A DNA stretch of 32,334 nt from Gallionellaceae bacterium (GCA_003445795.1 DMCN01000099.1:1-32334); one strand, 5' to 3'. Shown: positions 1-9,527, counted from the first letter of the stretch. The notes: generated by a model not told the origin, from the sequence alone. Made by a program: numbers and translations.

Positions 1-743
1 TCACCGCTCGGATAATTCTCCCATGCCGGATAGAAGGTCAGTACGTAACCTTCGCCGCCGGGCAGCAGCCGCGTGATGCTGGGCACGATCTTCGCGCCGG
101 TCATCTTGGCGATACGAGGCACGCTGGTCATGGTGGCAGCGGGTACACCAAAGAAAGGGATGAACGCGCCTTCGCGCACGCCCTGATCCTGATCGGGAGG
201 ATAGATGAACGGCATGTTCTCCTTCATGCCCTTGATGATGGGGCGCAGACCTTCCTGGCGCGCGAACAGGCGCTGGTTGCGGAAGCGGCAGCGCTTTTGC
301 AGCAGCAAGTCCGACAGGTAGAGATTCTTCTGCTTGGAATACATGCACACGGTATCCACCTGCTGCGCGATCCACTGCCCGCCGGTATCCATGCCGACGA
401 AATGTGGTGTGAGCAGGATCATCGGTTGGCCTTTTACGGCTTCGAAGTGTTCGACACCCTCGACCCTGATCAGCGAGTTGATGCGTTCCGCGCTCGACCA
501 CCACACGATGCTGCGCTCGATCAGCCCGCGCATGAACATGCGGAAATGCGCGCGCAGCAACTTTCGGCGCGCCTGCTCGTCCATGTCCGGGAAACACAAC
601 TTGAGGTTGATGTCGCCGACATTGCGGCGCTCCGCTGCCAGCGGGTAGGCCAACGTGCCGAGCGCATTGCCGATGGCGACGATGACGCGGAACGGCAAGA
701 AATGGATCAACCAGAAGATGAATACACCGAGACGGGCCAGCAT
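1..743 (-). CDS. Lysophospholipid / lipid A-type acyltransferase (3' end cut by window)
   Basis: Member of the LpxL/LpxM (HtrB/MsbB) acyltransferase family, which adds secondary acyl chains to lipid A at the inner membrane. The start is the ATG at 743-741, which shares one base with the stop of the upstream acyltransferase (TGATG), so the two are probably translationally coupled. About 247 residues are visible. A hydrophobic N-terminal segment (about residues 5-27) is followed by the catalytic HX4D motif (H114 to D119, in TPHFVGMD) and a later block with PPDQDQG and FIPFFG, typical of the family. The C-terminus lies beyond base 1. Family membership is secure. Which lipid A position it acylates, and whether it is LpxL- or LpxM-like, cannot be read from this. 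Confidence 0.88.
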   Translation of the reverse strand, partial: MLARLGVFIFWLIHFLPFRVIVAIGNALGTLAYPLAAERRNVGDINLKLCFPDMDEQARRKLLRAHFRMFMRGLIERSIVWWSSAERINSLIRVEGVEHFEAVKGQPMILLTPHFVGMDTGGQWIAQQVDTVCMYSKQKNLYLSDLLLQKRCRFRNQRLFARQEGLRPIIKGMKENMPFIYPPDQDQGVREGAFIPFFGVPAATMTSVPRIAKMTGAKIVPSITRLLPGGEGYVLTFYPAWENYPSG

Positions 744-1606
744 CAATATTCCTTGTTTGCATCCGGCGGCAAGGCGCCGCGCGGGACTTTGTAACGGTTA
801 TAACTCCACAGGTATTGCTCGGGGTGGTTGCGTATCACCGCTTCCAGCGCCGTGTTCATCTGCCGCGGAATAGAGGAATTCGCATCGAAAGAAAGCGGCG
901 TGAAATGCAGCGCGTAACCCTCGCCATGCGGCAAACGCTCACTCGCGCACATCACCACGCCTGCCCCGCTCGCTTCGGCCAAGCGGCCGATCAATGTCAT
1001 GGTGTAAGCGGGACGCCCGAAGAACGGCACCCATTCGCCCTCGCCGTTTCCCGGCACTTGGTCCGGCAGCACACCGATGACTTGCCCCTTCTTAAGCGCC
1101 TTGAGCAACTGGCGCACACCGCCCAGATCGGTCGGTGCCAGCTTCATCTGTCCGCGTTCGCGCCCTTCATGCATGAGGGTATCCAGGAATTTCCAGCGCG
1201 GCACACGGTACATGCAGGTAATCGGCGTGCGCGCGGCGATGTACAGACCGATGACTTCGAAACAGCCGATATGCGGCGTCAGCACGATCACACCCTTGCC
1301 TTGCGCTTGCGCCGCTTCAAAATGCTCCCAGCCATGGCAATGTTTGACGCTGGCGACCACCTCATCGAAAGGACGCCGCCATACCCAGGGCAATTCCATC
1401 ACGCCTTTGCCCATCTCGCGGATGTTGGTGTGCAACAGTTCTTTCGTTTCCGACTCAGACCGCGCCAACCCCGCTTTTTGCAGGTTTTCGCGCAAGCGGA
1501 ACGAATATCGCTTTGAAAACAGATAGGTCAACCATCCGAATAGCGCACCGATCCGGTGCAATACCGACAGGGGCAAGTACGCTAGAGCATCAAACAGAAT
1601 AACCAT
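743..1606 (-). CDS. Lysophospholipid / lipid A biosynthesis acyltransferase
   Basis: A 287-aa protein of the LpxL/LpxM family, close to the usual length of 290-310 aa. It has an N-terminal membrane segment (about 8-30), the catalytic motif in HX4E form (H112 to E117, in TPHIGCFE), and the family block LPDQVPGNGEG followed by WVPFFGRPAYT. It is the first gene of a two-gene minus-strand unit; its stop overlaps the next acyltransferase's start by one base. It is divergent from metK with an 83-bp gap that must hold both promoters. No strong Shine-Dalgarno precedes the ATG. Two tandem paralogues next to metK is a common betaproteobacterial arrangement. The pair probably adds the two secondary acyl chains of lipid A, but acyl and position specificity are inference. 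Confidence 0.9.
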   Translation of the reverse strand: MVILFDALAYLPLSVLHRIGALFGWLTYLFSKRYSFRLRENLQKAGLARSESETKELLHTNIREMGKGVMELPWVWRRPFDEVVASVKHCHGWEHFEAAQAQGKGVIVLTPHIGCFEVIGLYIAARTPITCMYRVPRWKFLDTLMHEGRERGQMKLAPTDLGGVRQLLKALKKGQVIGVLPDQVPGNGEGEWVPFFGRPAYTMTLIGRLAEASGAGVVMCASERLPHGEGYALHFTPLSFDANSSIPRQMNTALEAVIRNHPEQYLWSYNRYKVPRGALPPDANKEY

Positions 1607-1619
1607 TCAAGAAAACCTA

Positions 1620-1650
1620 TTAAATCAAGGTGGCGGGGATTTGATATACT
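1620..1650 (+). promoter_or_regulatory. Possible metK promoter
   Basis: A good -10 hexamer, TATACT (1645-1650), lies 39 bp ahead of the metK ATG. The best upstream -35 match is a poor TTAAAT at 1620-1625 with 19-bp spacing. This is a weak call based on the -10 box and on its place in the short divergent gap between metK and the acyltransferases. Confidence 0.3.
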
Positions 1651-1689
1651 GCGCGCCCATTTAACTACAGAAGAATCAATCGGAGAGCC

Positions 1690-2853
1690 ATGAGCGAATA
1701 TTTTTTTACATCCGAATCCGTGTCAGAGGGCCATCCTGACAAGGTTGCAGACCAGATCTCTGACGCTATCGTTGACGCGATTCTAGCGCAGGACAAGCAT
1801 TCCCGCATCGCCGCAGAGACACTGGTCACCACCGGCCTGGTCATTCTGGCCGGCGAGATCACCACCAATGCCCAAGTGAACTTCGCAAAAGTCGCGCGCG
1901 AAACCATCCGCAAGATCGGTTACGACGATCCCAGCCTGCGCTTCGATGCCGACGGTTGCTCGGTGCACGTCTGCTACGGCACGCAAAGCCCGGACATCGC
2001 CCAGGGCGTGGACAAGGCCTACGACGACACGATGGATCAGGGCGCGGGCGACCAGGGCCTGATGTTCGGTTACGCTTGCCGCGAGACCGACACGCTGATG
2101 CCGCTGCCCATCTACCTGTCGCACCGCCTCGTCGAGCGTCAGGCGCAGTTGCGCCGCGACGGTCGTCTGAGCTGGCTGCGTCCCGATGCGAAGTCGCAAG
2201 TCACCATCAAGTATGTCGATGACAAGCCTTTCAGCATCGACACCGTGGTACTGTCGACACAGCATTCTCCCGACATGACGCTGGAACAGATCCGCGAAGC
2301 AGTCATCGAAGAAGTCATCAAGCCCGTGTTGCCGAAAGAACTCATCAAGGGCGACATCAAGTATCTGGTGAACCCGACCGGCCGTTTCGTCATCGGCGGC
2401 CCGCACGGCGATGCCGGTCTGACCGGACGCAAGATCATCGTCGACACCTACGGCGGCGCAGCCCCGCACGGCGGCGGCGCATTCTCCGGCAAGGATCCGT
2501 CCAAGGTCGACCGTTCTGCCGCTTACGCCGGACGTTATGTGGCGAAAAACATCGTCGCTGCCGGCTTGGCCGACAAGTGTCTGGTGCAGATCAGCTACGC
2601 CATCGGCGTGGCACAACCCACCAGCATCATGGTCACCACCTACGGCACGGGCAAGGTCTCCGACGAGAAGATCACCGCGCTGGTGAAGAAGCATTTCGAC
2701 CTGCGCCCGAAAGGCATCGTGCACATGCTCGACCTGCTGCGCCCGATCTACCAGAAGACGGCGGCTTACGGCCACTTCGGTCGCGAAGAGCCGGAGTTCA
2801 AGTGGGAAGCTACGGACAAAGCTGCGGCATTGCGCGCAGACGCAGGACTGTAA
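1690..2853 (+). CDS. metK: S-adenosylmethionine synthetase (methionine adenosyltransferase)
   Basis: Makes S-adenosylmethionine from methionine and ATP, releasing phosphate and pyrophosphate; cytosolic. The 387 aa match the usual bacterial length. Visible signatures are SEGHPDKVADQISDA near the N-terminus (ATP/methionine site), the hexapeptide GAGDQG in GAGDQGLMFGYA, and the glycine-rich GGPHGDAGLTGRK block with the family loop GGGAFSGKDPSKVDRS. The start has a GGAGA ribosome binding site at 1681-1685. It is followed by a SAH riboswitch and ahcY, so the SAM-making and SAH-removing enzymes lie together, with metF further downstream. No SAM riboswitch is evident in the short leader. Identification is secure. 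Confidence 0.98.
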   Translation: MSEYFFTSESVSEGHPDKVADQISDAIVDAILAQDKHSRIAAETLVTTGLVILAGEITTNAQVNFAKVARETIRKIGYDDPSLRFDADGCSVHVCYGTQSPDIAQGVDKAYDDTMDQGAGDQGLMFGYACRETDTLMPLPIYLSHRLVERQAQLRRDGRLSWLRPDAKSQVTIKYVDDKPFSIDTVVLSTQHSPDMTLEQIREAVIEEVIKPVLPKELIKGDIKYLVNPTGRFVIGGPHGDAGLTGRKIIVDTYGGAAPHGGGAFSGKDPSKVDRSAAYAGRYVAKNIVAAGLADKCLVQISYAIGVAQPTSIMVTTYGTGKVSDEKITALVKKHFDLRPKGIVHMLDLLRPIYQKTAAYGHFGREEPEFKWEATDKAAALRADAGL

Positions 2854-2870
2854 TTTAGGAACACCCATCC

Positions 2871-2952
2871 CGCCGAGGGGCGCTGCAGCAGTCACCGCAA
2901 GGTGGACCTGTCAGGCTCGGCGAGGATGGCACAACATGTTGCAACGGCGCCC
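2871..2952 (+). promoter_or_regulatory. SAH riboswitch aptamer (ahcY leader)
   Basis: Matches the S-adenosylhomocysteine riboswitch class known from ahcY leaders. P1 pairs CGCCGAG (2871-2877) with CTCGGCG (2916-2922), 7 of 7 bases. The conserved GGGCGCTGCAGC core follows at 2878-2889. A P2 hairpin, GTCACC (2891-2896) with GGTGGAC (2901-2907, one bulged G) around GCAA, comes next, then the conserved AGGCTCGG. The pseudoknot pairs GGGCGC (2878-2883) with GCGCCC (2947-2952), 6 of 6. An optional small hairpin containing CAACATGTTG sits between. The aptamer begins only 17 nt after the metK stop, so it is probably transcribed from the metK side and controls an internal cistron. SAH binding is expected to turn ahcY on. 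Confidence 0.93.
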
Positions 2953-2979
2953 ATTCATTAACTTACCAAATGAATGGAG
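2951..2979 (+). promoter_or_regulatory. Ribosome-binding-site sequestering hairpin of ahcY (riboswitch expression platform)
   Basis: CCATTCATT (2951-2959) pairs perfectly with AATGAATGG (2969-2977) around a 9-nt loop. Its 3' arm includes the first two bases of the GGAG Shine-Dalgarno (2976-2979). Its 5' arm starts with C2951-C2952, the same bases that close the SAH pseudoknot with G2878-G2879. The hairpin and pseudoknot therefore compete. With SAH bound, the pseudoknot should open the hairpin and free the ribosome binding site. The pairing is seen in the sequence; the switching is inferred from the class's known on-switch behaviour. Confidence 0.75.
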
Positions 2980-2985
2980 TGCAAT

Positions 2986-4386
<1,401 letters not shown>

Positions 4387-4407
4387 GAAGGTAATGCAGG
4401 TATGATT

Positions 4408-4438
4408 GCGGGGGCGGACTTCCGCCCCCGCTTTTTTT
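4408..4438 (+). terminator. Rho-independent terminator after ahcY
   Basis: A perfect 10-bp GC stem, GCGGGGGCGG (4408-4417) with CCGCCCCCGC (4422-4431), has an ACTT loop and is followed by seven T (4432-4438). It lies 21 nt after the ahcY stop and 8 nt before the next gene, so the downstream membrane protein and metF need readthrough or a promoter of their own. Confidence 0.93.
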
Positions 4439-4445
4439 AAAGAGA

Positions 4446-4835
4446 ATGATGCTGATACGACTGCTGCTCCTTTGGACACTCAACTCGCTGGCGCTGGTCG
4501 CCGTGGCGAGTTTCGTTCCGGGCATCCATGTCGACGGGTTCATGGCCGCGTTCATCGCGGCCTTCATCCTCGGCCTGGTCAACACGCTCATCCGTCCCAT
4601 CCTGCTGGTGCTGACCCTGCCGGTCACCCTGCTCACGCTGGGGCTGTTCATCTTCGTCATCAACGGACTGATGTTCTGGTTCGCCGGTTCCATCCTGCGC
4701 GGATTCGTGGTTGATGGTTTCTGGTATGGCGTCATGGGCGCGGCTTTGTACAGCATCTTTTCCTGGGCACTGAGTTCAGCTGCCGCACAACTACTTGTGA
4801 GAAAACATGGGAAACACGACACCGATCAGTTTTGA
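4446..4835 (+). CDS. Small four-helix membrane protein, phage holin 4_2 / YvlD-like family
   Basis: A 129-aa, very hydrophobic protein with about four membrane segments (roughly 3-22, 30-50, 52-78, 85-112) and a short charged tail. The motif LGLVNTLIRPILLVLTLPVT matches the widespread Phage_holin_4_2/YvlD family (PF04020). Despite that name, the family is chromosomal and of unknown function, and nothing here suggests a prophage. ATG codons occur at 4446 and 4449; a purine-rich AAAGAGA stands just upstream. Its last 29 bases overlap the start of metF in another frame, so translation of the two may be coupled. It directly follows the ahcY terminator. Confidence 0.8.
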   Translation: MMLIRLLLLWTLNSLALVAVASFVPGIHVDGFMAAFIAAFILGLVNTLIRPILLVLTLPVTLLTLGLFIFVINGLMFWFAGSILRGFVVDGFWYGVMGAALYSIFSWALSSAAAQLLVRKHGKHDTDQF

Positions 4836-5643
4836 GTTCTATCCGCCGCAGACACCGGAAGGTGTTGAGAAGCTGGCTGCTGTGCGCCAGCGTCTGGCGA
4901 CCGTCAAGCCGGAATTCTTCTCCGTCACCTTTGGTGCGGGCGGCTCCACGCAGGACCGCACGCTGGACACCATCAGGCAGATCCATGCCGAAGGACACAG
5001 CGCAGCGCCGCACCTGTCCTGCGTCGGCTCCACCCGCGACAATGTGCGCGCGATGCTGTTCGCTTACAAAGACATGGGTATCAAACGCATCGTCGCCCTG
5101 CGCGGCGACCTGCCTTCCGGCATGGCCAGCATCGGCGAGTTCCAGTACGCCAACGAACTGGTGTCGTACATCCGTGCCCAGACCGGCGAACACTTCCATA
5201 TCGAAGTCGCGGCCTATCCCGAGTTCCATCCGCAGGCCAACTCGGCCCGCGAAGACATGCTCAACTTCAAGCGCAAGATGAACGCGGGCGCCAACTCCGC
5301 CATCACTCAGTATTTCTACAATGCCGATGCCTATTTCCGCTTCGTCGAAGAGACGCGCAAGCTCGGTGTCACCGCCCCCATCGTGCCCGGCATCATGCCC
5401 ATCGTGCGCTTCTCGCAACTCGCGCGCTTCTCCGATACCTGCGGCGCCGAGATCCCGCGCTGGTTGCGCAAGACCATGGAAGGCTACGGCGACGACAATG
5501 AGTCGGTACAGAATTTCGGTCTCGATGTCGTTACACAACTGTGCGAGAAACTCATCGCCGGCGGTGTGCCCGCCCTGCATTTCTACACGCTGAATCAGGC
5601 CAACGCCTCGCTCGAGATCCTGAAACGTCTCGGCTATCGATGA
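4807..5643 (+). CDS. metF: 5,10-methylenetetrahydrofolate reductase
   Basis: Reduces 5,10-methylene-THF to 5-methyl-THF, the methyl donor for remaking methionine from homocysteine; a cytosolic FAD-dependent TIM barrel. The 278 aa are slightly shorter than the E. coli enzyme (296). Conserved elements: SFEFYPPQTPEG at the N-terminus with the catalytic Glu, FFSVTFGAGGSTQDRT, PHLSCVGSTRDN, and ALRGDLPSG with the folate-contacting Asp. The MGNTTPISFEFYPP start fits the family and overlaps the upstream membrane-protein gene by 29 nt. The stop overlaps the trhP start by four bases (ATGA). With metK and ahcY it completes a methyl-cycle cluster lacking only methionine synthase. Confidence 0.97.
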   Translation: MGNTTPISFEFYPPQTPEGVEKLAAVRQRLATVKPEFFSVTFGAGGSTQDRTLDTIRQIHAEGHSAAPHLSCVGSTRDNVRAMLFAYKDMGIKRIVALRGDLPSGMASIGEFQYANELVSYIRAQTGEHFHIEVAAYPEFHPQANSAREDMLNFKRKMNAGANSAITQYFYNADAYFRFVEETRKLGVTAPIVPGIMPIVRFSQLARFSDTCGAEIPRWLRKTMEGYGDDNESVQNFGLDVVTQLCEKLIAGGVPALHFYTLNQANASLEILKRLGYR

Positions 5644-6986
5644 GCAAAATGCGCGCTCCCGAGTTACTGCTACCGGCCGGTACGCTGGACAAGATGCGCA
5701 CCGCCTACGCCTACGGCGCGGACGCGGTGTACGCCGGCCAGCCGCGTTACTCGCTGCGCGCGCGCAACAACGAATTCAAGCTGGAAGAACTGGGCATCGG
5801 CATCCGGGAAGCGCACGCACTGGGCAAGAAACTGTTCGTCGCCAGCAACCTGATGCCGCACAACGCCAAGGTCAAGACCTACATGGCGGACATGGAGCCG
5901 GTCATCGCGATGAAACCGGACGCGCTAATCATGGCCGACCCCGGCCTCATCGCAATGGTGCGCGAGCGATGGCCCGAGATGCAGGTGCATCTGTCTGTGC
6001 AGGCCAACACCGTCAACTACGCCGCGGTGAAATTCTGGAAGTCGCTGGGTCTCACGCGCGTGATCCTGTCGCGCGAGCTGTCATTGGACGAGATCGAAGA
6101 GATACGCCAGCAATGCCCGGACATCGAACTCGAAGTGTTCATCCACGGCGCGCTGTGCATCGCCTATTCCGGCCGCTGCCTGCTGTCCGGCTACTTCAAC
6201 CACCGCGACGCCAACCAGGGCACCTGTACCAACTCCTGCCGCTGGGATTACAAGGTCGATAACGCCGTCGAGGATGGCACCGGTCACATCGAAAAGATCG
6301 ACTTTGATTTCGACAAAGCGCTGGGCGAATCCGAACTGTCCGAATGCGGCTCGCAACCGCGCCACCCGCTGGCGGACAAGGTGTATGTCATCTCGCGCAA
6401 GGATCATCCGGGCGAACTCATGCCGGTGCTGGAAGACGAGCACGGCACCTACATCATGAACTCCAAAGACCTGCGTGCGGTGGAACATGTCGAGCGGCTA
6501 GTGAAGATCGGCATCGACTCGCTCAAGGTCGAAGGCCGCACCAAATCCATCTACTACGTGGCGCGCACCGCGCAGGTTTACCGTCAGGCCATCGACGATG
6601 CCGTCAAAGGCCGTCCGTTCAATCTGGAACTGCTGGGCGCGCTGGATGCCCTCGCTAACCGCGGCTACACCGACGGCTTCTACGAACGCCACCACACCCA
6701 CGAACAGCAGAACTACATGCGCGGCCACTCGGAGAGCTTCCGCCAGCAATATGTCGGCGACATCGTGGCCTGCGCGAACGGCATGGCCGAGATCGACGTG
6801 AAGAATCGTTTTAGCGTCGGCGACAAACTGGAGATCATCCACCCTTCCGGCAACAGCATCGTCGAACTGAAGGAAATGAAGAGTCTTGAGGGTGAATCGC
6901 TCTCCGTGGCGCCCGGCAGCGGGCATCGCGTGCAGATTCCTTTGCAGGGCGAATTGTCGAATGGAATGCTGGCGCGGTTCCTCTAA
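5640..6986 (+). CDS. trhP: Peptidase U32-family tRNA hydroxylation protein (TrhP/YegQ)
   Basis: A 448-aa protein collinear with E. coli YegQ/TrhP (about 453 aa), which is needed for 5-hydroxyuridine formation at tRNA position 34 using prephenate. The U32 signature region is clear: FIHGALCIAYSGRCLLSGYF followed by NQGTCTNSCRW, giving four cysteines (C173, C180, C196, C200) expected to bind a metal or Fe-S centre. PELLLPAGTLDKMRTAYAYG and YAGQPRYSLRARNNEF at the N-terminus are also typical. I chose the ATG at 5640, in a 4-nt overlap with metF; an in-frame ATG at 5649 is also possible. The protease label of the family is historical. Co-location with metF suggests co-transcription but no known functional link. 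Confidence 0.9.
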   Translation: MSKMRAPELLLPAGTLDKMRTAYAYGADAVYAGQPRYSLRARNNEFKLEELGIGIREAHALGKKLFVASNLMPHNAKVKTYMADMEPVIAMKPDALIMADPGLIAMVRERWPEMQVHLSVQANTVNYAAVKFWKSLGLTRVILSRELSLDEIEEIRQQCPDIELEVFIHGALCIAYSGRCLLSGYFNHRDANQGTCTNSCRWDYKVDNAVEDGTGHIEKIDFDFDKALGESELSECGSQPRHPLADKVYVISRKDHPGELMPVLEDEHGTYIMNSKDLRAVEHVERLVKIGIDSLKVEGRTKSIYYVARTAQVYRQAIDDAVKGRPFNLELLGALDALANRGYTDGFYERHHTHEQQNYMRGHSESFRQQYVGDIVACANGMAEIDVKNRFSVGDKLEIIHPSGNSIVELKEMKSLEGESLSVAPGSGHRVQIPLQGELSNGMLARFL

Positions 6987-7124
6987 TTGTCACCCCAGTG
7001 ACCTCACATCCGGATTAAGCAGGACTTAAGGAATGCCCGATATGATGCTTTACAGCCTCATGCAATCCGGACCGGCAACACCCAATTGCCTCCGCTCACG
7101 CAATCAAGTCAAAGGAGACTCGCG

Positions 7125-7673
7125 ATGAACTGGAAAAATACGAACACCCGTTACGGCTCGCTCACCATCGGCATTCACTGGCTGATGCTGTTGTTGTTCG
7201 TCGCCGTGTACGGCACCATCGAGCTGCGCACCCTGTTTGAAAAAGGCAGCGACCCGCGCGAAGCGCTGAAGACCTGGCACTTCATGCTTGGCATGCTGGT
7301 GTTCGCGCTGATCTGGCTGCGTCTTGCCGCACGCTTCTCCAACCCCACCCCCGTTATCAGGCCGACACCGCCAAGATTGCAGGAGATCTCCGGCAAGCTG
7401 CTGCATCTGGCACTCTATGCACTGATGATCGGCATGCCGTTGACCGGTTGGCTGCTGCTCAGTGCCGCCGGCAAACCGATCCCGTTCTTCGGACTGGAAT
7501 TGCCCGCACTCATCAGCGAGAACAAAGACCTTGCGGGGCAGATCAAGGAATTGCATGAGGTCGTCGGCAAGATGGGCTATTTCCTCATCGGTCTGCATGC
7601 GGTGGCTGCCCTGTACCATCACTTCATCAAGCGCGATGACACATTGACCAGGATGTTGCCCGAACGGAAATAG
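7125..7673 (+). CDS. Cytochrome b561-type membrane protein
   Basis: A 182-aa integral membrane protein of the CybB/prokaryotic cytochrome b561 family (PF01292), with four membrane segments and histidines placed as haem b ligands: IGIHW (H18), TWHFMLG (H52), LLHLALYALM, and the C-terminal IGLHAVAALYHHF. CybB-type proteins pass electrons from quinol, or to superoxide, in the inner membrane; the partner here is unknown. The ATG at 7125 is preceded by a strong AAAGGAGA (7111-7118), which rules out a longer TTG start at 7086. The 138-bp gap before it carries a small GTCAC-CCCA-GTGAC inverted repeat just after trhP. The next gene begins 4 bp after its stop. Confidence 0.9.
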   Translation: MNWKNTNTRYGSLTIGIHWLMLLLFVAVYGTIELRTLFEKGSDPREALKTWHFMLGMLVFALIWLRLAARFSNPTPVIRPTPPRLQEISGKLLHLALYALMIGMPLTGWLLLSAAGKPIPFFGLELPALISENKDLAGQIKELHEVVGKMGYFLIGLHAVAALYHHFIKRDDTLTRMLPERK

Positions 7674-7677
7674 ACTC

Positions 7678-8139
7678 ATGATCCTCTCCGCCCTCTCCCA
7701 ATCCGATCGCTACGCCGCGTTGCATCCGCTGTTCCGGCGCGCGTTCGACTACATCCGCGATACCGACCTGTTCGCCATCGCGCCGGGACGCTACAACATC
7801 ATTGGCGAGGATCTGATCGCCATCGTGGAGCAGGTGCCTGCGAAGACGAAGGTGATGGCGAAGCTGGAAGCGCACCGGCGTTACATCGACATCCAGCTCG
7901 TACTGGAAGGCGATGAGACGATGGGATGGAAACCGCTGGCGGATTGTCTGAATCCGGTGAGCGAGCACAGTATGGAACGGGATATCCGTTTCTTCCACGA
8001 TGCCCCGGCTTCATACGTGCCGGTGCCGCCCGATCATTTCTGCATCTTCTTCCCGGAGGATGCGCACGCGCCGCTCGTGGGAACGGGCACGATACGCAAG
8101 GTGATCTTCAAGGTGGCGGTGGATCCGGCCGACATCTGA
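7678..8139 (+). CDS. YhcH/YjgK/YiaL (TabA-like, DUF386) family protein
   Basis: A 153-aa cupin-like protein of the YhcH/YjgK/YiaL family (PF04074), which includes E. coli TabA and sugar-catabolism accessory proteins. Recognisable are HRRYIDIQLVLEGDETMGW in the centre and FFPEDAHAPLVG near the C-terminus, the conserved metal-site region. It starts 4 bp after the cytochrome b561 stop and lacks a clear Shine-Dalgarno, so translation probably depends on the upstream gene. No sugar or sialic-acid genes are nearby, so its substrate cannot be guessed. The family call is secure; the function is not. Confidence 0.87.
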   Translation: MILSALSQSDRYAALHPLFRRAFDYIRDTDLFAIAPGRYNIIGEDLIAIVEQVPAKTKVMAKLEAHRRYIDIQLVLEGDETMGWKPLADCLNPVSEHSMERDIRFFHDAPASYVPVPPDHFCIFFPEDAHAPLVGTGTIRKVIFKVAVDPADI

Positions 8140-8140
8140 C

Positions 8141-8166
8141 GACGACCCCGCCGAAGGCGGGGCGTC
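8141..8166. terminator. Hairpin between convergent genes
   Basis: GACG-A-CCCCGCC (8141-8152) pairs with GGCGGGG-CGTC (8156-8166) around GAA, giving 11 bp with one bulged A. It sits in the 35-bp gap between two convergent genes and could terminate both. Neither side has a proper T tract immediately after it, so this is a structural rather than canonical call. Confidence 0.5.
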
Positions 8167-8174
8167 ACATTGCA

Positions 8175-9527
8175 TCACTTTTTCGTTGCGACTGCCTCTT
8201 TGGTCTTGCCTGCTGCCGTGGGTTTCAAACGTTTTGGGATGGGCTTGGCCGGCTTCTCCCATTCAAGCTTGTCGACCTTGTCTTTCAGCGTCTTGATCTG
8301 TGCATCCTTGCCTTCCATCAGCGCTGCCTGCAGATCCAGTTTCTGCGCCTGCTCTGCGAGCAGCCGGTCCTTTTCGGCCAGTTGCTGATCCTTGGCGTTC
8401 AACTCCGAGCCCATTTGCTGGATGCCTTCGTTGGCAGCCTTCAGACGCGCCTCGAAATCCTGCACAGGTGCGGCTGCGATCCCGCTGCCGGTGTGTCGTA
8501 CGCTTTCGGCAGCGCGACGGATCTCCGCCACCTGCTTGTCCAGCGACAGGTCGCGCAGGTCTTTGAGGCCCAAGGCTTTGGCGATACCCAGCAGGCGATC
8601 TTCTTCCTGCAGGACGATCATTTCCACGCTGACCTTGTCCATCGCCGCGGGCTTGTTCTCGATCTGCACGCCTGCTTGTGCCTGAGTTGTCGCACCCGTA
8701 CTCACCGCCACACCCGAAGACAGACTGCCGGAAGAATTGACACGTAGCTGGGTCTGCAACAGGGCGACGCGTTCGTTGACCTGCTGTGCATGATGCGCGG
8801 CGAACAGCGCCTCCGCACCCAGACGCTGCACCAGCGCCATGTCGTGATGGGCGGCAGCAATCTGGTCCTTGGCCGACTGATAGACGCGCAACGCTTCGGC
8901 ATAGGTCAGCGGCGCTTGTCTTTCGGCATTATCGGACTCGGTCTCCACATTGATCGTTTCGCTTTCGCGCAAAGCACCTTCCTGCACGGCCTTGATCACC
9001 AGGTCCAGCATGGATTTTTGCAATCCCTCTTTCTTGGCATCGATATTGTCAGGCTGTTCGCGCTCGACTTTCTCGATCAAACCGGACAGTTCGCCGATCA
9101 CCCGGTCATATTCCTTGGGCAGCAACTTGGCCGCATTATGCTCATCCAGCTGGGCTTTGTATTCCAGTTCCTTGGCAAACCGGTATTGCACGATGCCCAT
9201 CACTGCGCGGCCCTTTTCCAGGAGCGCGTCGCCCATGGCCGCACCGCTCACCAGCACTTCCTTGGGTTTGTTACCCAGCCCACCCTGGCACTCTTTTAAT
9301 GTCTGCTCTGCTTCACGGAAGTAATTCGGGGCGAGCAGAGGCATGCCGCTCTTTCTGGCTTCTTCAACATTCTTTTCCAGGGTCGCCACCACGGACAGCT
9401 CGGACAAGTCATTGAATTTTGCAACGTTGGCTTCCGAGACTTTGATATTGGTACTGACCGGTGCGGCGCACCCTGCCAGAACGGCGGCCAGCAGCGCGCC
9501 GTAGATCGGACTTCTCCAGGACTGCAT
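8175..9527 (-). CDS. Putative lipoprotein with long coiled-coil C-terminus, unknown function
   Basis: A 450-aa protein with a lipoprotein signal: a short charged N-terminus, hydrophobic stretch and lipobox LAGC with Cys at residue 20, so it is probably anchored in the outer or inner membrane and faces the periplasm. The first 200 residues are helical, with a segment resembling DUF4398-type lipoproteins (NYFREAEQTLKECQ). Residues about 365-430 are a heptad-rich coiled coil (ELNAKDQQLAEKDRLLAEQA), followed by a Lys/Ala/Pro-rich basic tail. AGGGAGA stands 6 nt ahead of the ATG. No OmpA peptidoglycan-binding domain follows, unlike many relatives. I do not recognise a function; an envelope structural role is only a guess. 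Confidence 0.75.
   Translation of the reverse strand: MQSWRSPIYGALLAAVLAGCAAPVSTNIKVSEANVAKFNDLSELSVVATLEKNVEEARKSGMPLLAPNYFREAEQTLKECQGGLGNKPKEVLVSGAAMGDALLEKGRAVMGIVQYRFAKELEYKAQLDEHNAAKLLPKEYDRVIGELSGLIEKVEREQPDNIDAKKEGLQKSMLDLVIKAVQEGALRESETINVETESDNAERQAPLTYAEALRVYQSAKDQIAAAHHDMALVQRLGAEALFAAHHAQQVNERVALLQTQLRVNSSGSLSSGVAVSTGATTQAQAGVQIENKPAAMDKVSVEMIVLQEEDRLLGIAKALGLKDLRDLSLDKQVAEIRRAAESVRHTGSGIAAAPVQDFEARLKAANEGIQQMGSELNAKDQQLAEKDRLLAEQAQKLDLQAALMEGKDAQIKTLKDKVDKLEWEKPAKPIPKRLKPTAAGKTKEAVATKK

Noticed and set aside
1..762. A second minus-strand open frame covering the first acyltransferase
   Set aside because: Its product is Arg/His-rich without family motifs; the neighbouring frame gives a clear acyltransferase with HX4D, so this is a shadow.
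4446..4835. Prophage holin
   Set aside because: The family name is historical; no phage genes, lysin or att sites are nearby and the gene sits among methyl-cycle genes.
7018..7046. Promoter for the cytochrome b561 gene
   Set aside because: TATGAT at 7041-7046 is a fair -10 box but no acceptable -35 hexamer stands at 16-19 bp.
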